Translations under genes and position numbers: made by a program | Notes under the pieces: model-generated | Told to the model about the DNA's origin: nothing | Seen by the model: only the letters and a program-made list of their open reading frames with translations | Databases searched by the model: none | Shown here: in pieces, positions 51,113 through 64,000 of the stretch | Layout: the number at the start of each line of letters is the position of its first letter | How positions within the stretch are numbered: position 1 is the stretch's first letter | Assembly (NCBI GenBank): GCA_963920635.1 | Contig: OY987300.1 | Location: 62,472,915 to 62,536,914 of the forward strand | Direction: 5' to 3' | Source of the DNA: Pseudeuparius sepicola | Taxonomy: Eukaryota; Arthropoda; Insecta; Coleoptera; Anthribidae | Length of the DNA: 64,000 bases

Positions 51113-51616
51113 GTAACATTAACCAAATCAAAAGATAGGCATGATTTGGGAAGCAACAAGTGAAGTCCAGGCAGGAGCCAACAGCACATTTGCAGCTTCA
51201 GTCAGCGCATCCCCTATTTTGGGGCTTGTACTAACATCGCCACGGAGGCTGCTAAAGCGACCTGCGTGGAAATCTTCATAACCCAAGATACAATGACAAT
51301 AAGGATGTAAGATTAGCGAGTGAGTGTAAATGTAACAATTACAAGAAAAGGTGATAATGGGCAAACACTCAAAGTTAACAAAAAGAAAAAACTAGTAACC
51401 GCATACACGTGTTTCATGTTTCATCCTTATTGTCATTGTATCTTGGGTTATGAAGATTTCCACGCAGGTCGCTTTAGCAGCCTCCGTGGCGATGTTAGTA
51501 CAAGCCCCAAAATAGGGGATGCGCTGACTGAAGCTGCAAATGTGCTGTTGGCTCCTGCCTGGACTTCACTTGTTGCTTCCCAAATCATGCCTATCTTTTG
51601 ATTTGGTTAATGTTAC

Positions 51617-51661
51617 ACCGTACTGATGATTGCCAAATAGCATGAAACACGTGTATGCGGT
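51617..51661 (+). ncRNA. Type I hammerhead ribozyme, inverted copy 5
   Basis: Same structure on the plus strand: ACCGTA 51617-51622, CTGATGA 51623-51629, loop CAAATA, GAAA 51644-51647, ACACGTGT, A17 at 51655, TGCGGT 51656-51661. Predicted cleavage after 51655. Confidence 0.88.
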
Positions 51662-51871
51662 TACTAGTTTTTTCTTTTTGTTAACTTTGAGTGTTTGCCC
51701 ATTATCACCTTTTCTTGTAATTGTTACATTTACACTCGCTAATCTTACATCCTTATTGTCATTGTCATTGGGGATGCGCTGACTGAAGCTGCAAATGTGC
51801 TGTTGGCTCCTGCCTGGACTTCACTTGTTGCTTCCCAAATCATGCCTATCTTTTGATTTGGTTAATGTTAC

Positions 51872-51916
51872 ACCGTACTGATGATTGCCAAATAGCATGA
51901 AACACGCGTATGCGGT
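51872..51916 (+). ncRNA. Hammerhead ribozyme with altered stem III, inverted copy 6
   Basis: As copy 5, but stem III reads ACACGCGT, which replaces an A-T pair with an A-C mismatch. All catalytic-core bases remain. Activity may be lowered. The monomer also lacks about 80 bases elsewhere. Confidence 0.8.
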
Positions 51917-52005
51917 TACTAGTTTTTTCTTTTTGTTAACTTTGAGTGTTTGCCCATTATCACCTTTTCTTGTAATTGTTACATTTACACTCGCTAATCT
52001 TACAT

Positions 52006-52044
<39 letters not shown>

Positions 52045-52462
52045 AAGATTTTTGTGTTCCAAGAGCAGTGAATTAGACTAAACTTATTTGTATTAATATT
52101 TCATGTAGGTATGATTAAAAAATTTGAAAAATTAATGTGTTTTACTAAATGCTAACTCTTCTTTTCGTTAAATAAATAATATGCCTACTTAATATTGCGC
52201 CTGGAAAACACTTTGGTAAACTTTGGTTTACTAGGTACACAAAAATATAATATTCCTATTATACAGCGTGATCAGTTAAGGGTGGCCCTCGGCCATTTCT
52301 CGGGAACTATGCAAGTTAGAAATATTATTGGTCGAACGTAATAACGTAACGTAAGAAGTTAAAAGTTGACGAACTTCTTACGGAAACGTTACGTTATGGC
52401 TTACGTTACGTCAATCTATAAATCCAGCTTTAAGGGCCGCTAGTTAAGAAATTTTATATGAA

Positions 52463-52533
52463 AGCACAATGGTCTAGCGACATGATTCTCGTTTTGGGTG
52501 CAAGAGGTCCCGGGTTCAAATCCCGGTTGTGAC
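52463..52533 (+). tRNA. tRNA-Pro(TGG)-like sequence, probably a pseudogene
   Basis: A-box-like TGGTCTAGCGACATGATTC, anticodon loop TTTTGGGT with TGG, and a perfect T arm (CCCGGGTTCAAATCCCGG) are present, followed by a T7 pol III terminator at about 52538. The acceptor stem pairs at only 5 of 7 positions and the anticodon stem has a C-A mismatch. It is therefore probably a decayed gene or the head of a SINE. Confidence 0.6.
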
Positions 52534-52686
52534 TACTTTTTTTATTTTTAAGTCATATTTTCGAAGAGGCAACATATTTATAATTTTTGTAGTTAATTTA
52601 TTTAATAAGTTTGGTTGTCAAATTATGCCTAAACACTGAATAATTAAATTTGCAGTTGTTAAATTCTCTTCCTAAATACAACTCGT

Positions 52687-53840
52687 CAGACTTGGGCAAT
52701 ACTCAAGTACATGTACTCTAAAATAATACTAGCCCTCATTGTATTCGAGTACATATGTACTCACGAGTACTTTTTTGCTTATGTATTGGAATACAGATAC
52801 TCCAATAGAGTTCTGATATACTCTAAATGTACCTACTCCTGATGTACTAGTAAATTTGACATTTTTCAGGAATAGACTTGTTTGCTTTCCCATCAGTCCC
52901 TCCCACTATTTATTAACTATCCAGTTCCATTAGTAATAAAATTTGTTTTTGTAGACCACATCGTCCACAGCATGACATCCCTGTTCATTTGATTTGAAAT
53001 TTGAAACCACTTCATCGGATAAAAAAAGTAGATTTTTGCGTTTTTCTTAGATCAAAACAGATAATTTTTATATGGTTTGTTGTGCATTAATGGGCTGATC
53101 AATTACACTTTAGAGAAAAGGCCCAAATTTCTGCTTTTCCATTATCACCTCTCTTATCGACCATCAGCCGGCATTGCGTTCCCGCGACCTCTAGAAGGAT
53201 AAAAAGGAGCAAGTACAGCAGTCCGGAGGCTCGCGATAAATTATATACTACGAAAAGCAATGGCAAGTTTGATTATTGACATAAATTTTGTCACGAGATG
53301 ACGGCATGCATTCGTTCCAGAAGTGATCATATCTTACTAGTTGTAGTATCATAAATATTTTTTTATTTGACATTTCACTTTTTCACTACTAGATATAATT
53401 TGTATGATGATTTGAAATATTGATTTTTTTGGCAGCTCAAAAACTTGAGAACCAGATATAGTACCAAATCCTTGTCAACAACGCTAAAATCTAAGTAATC
53501 AGCGTTTTAGGGGCATGAAGTCACGACTCTAGAAAATTTCAATTTAATATTTAATTTTAGGCCCTTTCTCAATCTCAAAAGATCTTAAAAATATGTTTGA
53601 GCTTTATTTTAAAAATAGTTCATGATTCACTTATAAAAAAATATGTGAAGTGACCCATTAAAAACCTAAAAAAAATTGTTTTTGTTTCGAAAAATTCAGT
53701 GTTTCGAGTACAGGGTACTCCAAATGAACGAGTCCTTGGAAGATGGTGTACTCGTACTCGAAGCATGTTAAGTATATTTAAGATGTACTCGTACTTGAAG
53801 ATTTTCGAGTACTTTTTGGTTGTACTCGGCCCAAGTGCTG
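52687..53840. mobile_element. hAT-like element with GAGTAC-rich ends
   Basis: Left end CAGACTTGGGCAATACTC and right end (reversed) CAGCACTTGGGCCGAGTAC. Many GTACTC/GAGTAC motifs occur within about 170 bases of each end, the layout seen in the AGATC-rich hAT element at 41.2 kb. The target duplication is not clear. The 0.8-kb core shows no transposase that I recognise. Confidence 0.6.
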
Positions 53841-54384
53841 GCGTGTTTTTAATTTCTACGTATCTCACAAAAGTCGCCACTTGCGCTAATTATGGATCGA
53901 GCTTTCCCGTGCAACTTTTTTGAGGTTATCTTTTTGGTCTTGCAGGTCCATCAAACACCTGGTAACTCAAACATTCGAAACATAAAATTTTCACTTACCA
54001 CTTTCAAATGTCACAGATCAAAATGCCAACTGGACATTGGTCAAAACCAGGGACCCTTTTTTATTTTAAAGAGTCCCTGGTCAAAACACTTGGTTTTCTT
54101 GAAATAGGGTGTCAGGGTGTCCAAATTTTGTCGAATTCAATCATTTCTATTTTGAAAGCGAATAATTTCTGGTTCGGAGATTTTTTTCTCACTTTAAATA
54201 GTATAGTTGATCTGTAACATTTGTAAGCAGTAGGTGAGTTAGAAGTTAACATTTTAAGCTTATTCTCCATCCCCAAAAACACAGCAGTGCCAAATTTCAG
54301 TTGAGCAGCTCGATTATTTTGGAAGATATTTCCATCATTCAATTTTCAAAAAGAGAACTACAACGCCCTGTATCTTATATAGAA
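53841..54384. repeat. Copy of the 16.7-kb long-TIR family, interrupted
   Basis: Matches 16950-17320 and continues after a small insertion into 54622-54700. Similar pieces lie at 2840-3100 and 63790-64000. Confidence 0.6.
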
Positions 54385-54622
54385 AGTTTTTTTGTCTGAT
54401 GAGTACCAAAATATTGTAGAAATTTTGTATGCTTCAGTTTAACACTCTGATGTCACAATACAATAATTATTGACAACATGATAGGTCTAAATTTTATGTA
54501 TATAATCTCCAACCCCTTTCTTATAATCACGAATTGCAGATATTCTCACAATAAAATCGCAAAAGGTGCACTTAATTCATATACCTGCAAAGTCTTTTTT
54601 TCAGAAATTTAGAAAATTTATC
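54385..54622. mobile_element. Retroposon-like insertion with 14-bp target duplication
   Basis: ATCTTATATAGAAA occurs just before and just after an insert of about 230 bases. Without it the host repeat would read through as at 17325. A direct copy of the insert lies at 55690-55945. A long target duplication points to target-primed retroposition (SINE or LINE fragment). No pol III boxes or tail recognised. Confidence 0.6.
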
Positions 54623-54933
54623 TTATATAGAAACGAAGGACTTTAGGACCTATGTTTATTTAAACAATCCACCTTACAATGAGATTCTGTACAAAATGTC
54701 AAAGTACTGATCAAAAAACCTGGGACTCTTTGTTATTTCAACTTTGAAGTCAGTGAAAGAATTTGACATTGTATCGAGTGAAATTATGAAATAAAACACA
54801 ATTTCATTTGATATCTATATTTGGAATTATATGAATCAATTATAATTAAGTTACAAAATAAAACTTGCTACAAATAATTACACTTAACTTTAAGCAATTA
54901 TGAAAAATATGTAAACTTAAACCCGAACATAAC

Positions 54934-63498
<8,565 letters not shown>

Positions 63499-64000
63499 CT
63501 TGGATATAGAAAAATTGAACAGTCATCAAAAACAGTTTCGTGGCATTTTTCTTTAGAGATAATTTTCATGTCTCTACTAATAACATAAATAATTTGAAAG
63601 TAGCAGAACTTTTTGCAATTATTGTGCTTTAGTCTTTACTCCTATGACAACAAGCTGTTGTACTTAAATTGCAAAACCATGGAGCTAACATAATGTACAA
63701 CATGGCACAAAAAATATCTTGTTTTACAGTGGGATGTCAGAATTTTTTCGTCTGTTGAAAAGTTTACAAGTGGGAAATTCATTATGAATCGGTATACAGG
63801 GTGATTCACCTAAAGGCATATAATAAAATTTTCACTTACTGCTTTCAAATGTTACCTCGAATGTTACAGATCAACTGTCCATTGAAAATGAAGAAAAAAA
63901 TGCCAAATGAACATTGGTCGAAACAAATTCGTTTTCTTGAAATAGGGTGTCCAAATTGTGTCTAGTTTCAATCCCTTCCATTTTGAAAGTGAGCATTTTT
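63499..64000. other. SMC3 intron upstream of the hinge exon, with repeat edge
   Basis: Starts with the acceptor ATATCCAAG next to 63498. From about 63793 (TACAGGGTGATTC) it enters another copy of the CAGGGTG Tc1/mariner-type repeat, truncated by the window edge. No further SMC3 exon seen. Confidence 0.6.

Larger units (their letters stand above)
50035..52010. repeat. 326-bp monomer array: four-plus direct and two inverted copies (retrozyme-like)
   Basis: Four near-identical direct monomers at 326-base spacing (for example 50150, 50476, 50802, 51128) and a fifth truncated at about 51417. From there the orientation flips: one full inverted monomer (to about 51750) and a second lacking about 80 internal bases (to 52010). 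Almost no substitutions separate the copies, so amplification is recent or homogenised. Each full copy carries a hammerhead ribozyme. A 68-codon frame repeats on the minus strand of each direct copy but has no recognisable domain and no known start context; I treat it as non-coding. Tandem ~300-bp monomers with type I hammerheads match published animal retrozymes, which are transcribed, self-cleave and circularise. Confidence 0.9.
49759..52429. mobile_element. 2.67-kb TIR element enclosing the hammerhead array
   Basis: AGCTGGATTTATAGATTGAC and its exact reverse complement bound the region; the TIR runs about 30 bases to CGTAACGTAA. TTAA lies directly outside both ends. The start AG(C/G)TGGATTTATA resembles the PIF/Harbinger TIR at 61225, so a Harbinger relative is likely, though TTAA also fits piggyBac. 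No transposase frame. Inside, (TA)n tracts border the 326-bp monomer array. Confidence 0.75.

Noticed and set aside
50150..51601. Repeated 68-93-codon frame on the array
   Set aside because: Identical in every monomer because the monomers are near-identical; no domain, no start context, and the ribozyme explains the unit.

Overview
The window looks like nuclear DNA from an insect with a repeat-rich, AT-rich genome. The genes are split by introns with GT/AG borders, and the recognisable proteins are animal ones (Dok adaptor, PLD3/4-type phospholipase D, SMC3). The spaces are filled with insect-type transposons: P-element-like, hAT, Tc1/mariner long-TIR foldbacks, PIF/Harbinger, Mutator-like, Jockey and BEL/Pao. 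I cannot name the species; a beetle or another large-genome insect would fit.

Layout. 0-3.9 kb: repeats only. 3.9-12.7 kb: a complete Dok gene on the minus strand (3 exons, 498 aa) with a 7.1-kb intron holding foldback repeats. 12.9-17.4 kb: Jockey reverse-transcriptase debris, a miniature TIR-TIR relic and long-TIR elements. 17.5-18.2 kb: a GC-rich 5' coding exon of an unidentified gene on the plus strand. 19-31 kb: transposon territory with nested foldbacks, two THAP-bearing tandem copies, a TIR element and a 2.2-kb P-element-like relic with P-like ends. 31.4-33.5 kb: two Tc1/mariner-type foldbacks. 33.5-35.8 kb: a 122-bp satellite. 36.5-44.9 kb: a complete PLD3/4-like gene on the plus strand (9 exons, 501 aa). 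About 46 kb: a small unknown gene on the minus strand. 49.8-52.4 kb: a TIR element that encloses an array of 326-bp monomers. 54.9-63.5 kb: the hinge-to-C-terminus part of SMC3 on the minus strand; its N-terminal exons lie beyond the window.

The most notable item is the 50.0-52.0 kb array. Each full monomer carries a type I hammerhead self-cleaving ribozyme: a CTGATGA box, a stem-loop II closed by the loop CAAATA, GAAA, a very short stem III and a 6-bp inner stem I. Four copies read on the minus strand and two inverted copies on the plus strand. Tandem 0.3-kb monomers with type I hammerheads are the hallmark of animal retrozymes, which make small circular RNAs. No protein is needed to explain the array, and the open frame repeated in every monomer is a by-product of near-identity.

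The three main host genes are functionally unrelated (tyrosine-kinase signalling, endolysosomal nuclease/phospholipase, cohesin). No operon-like coordination is expected or seen. Much of the rest is a record of nested insertion, with target-site duplications still readable at many elements.
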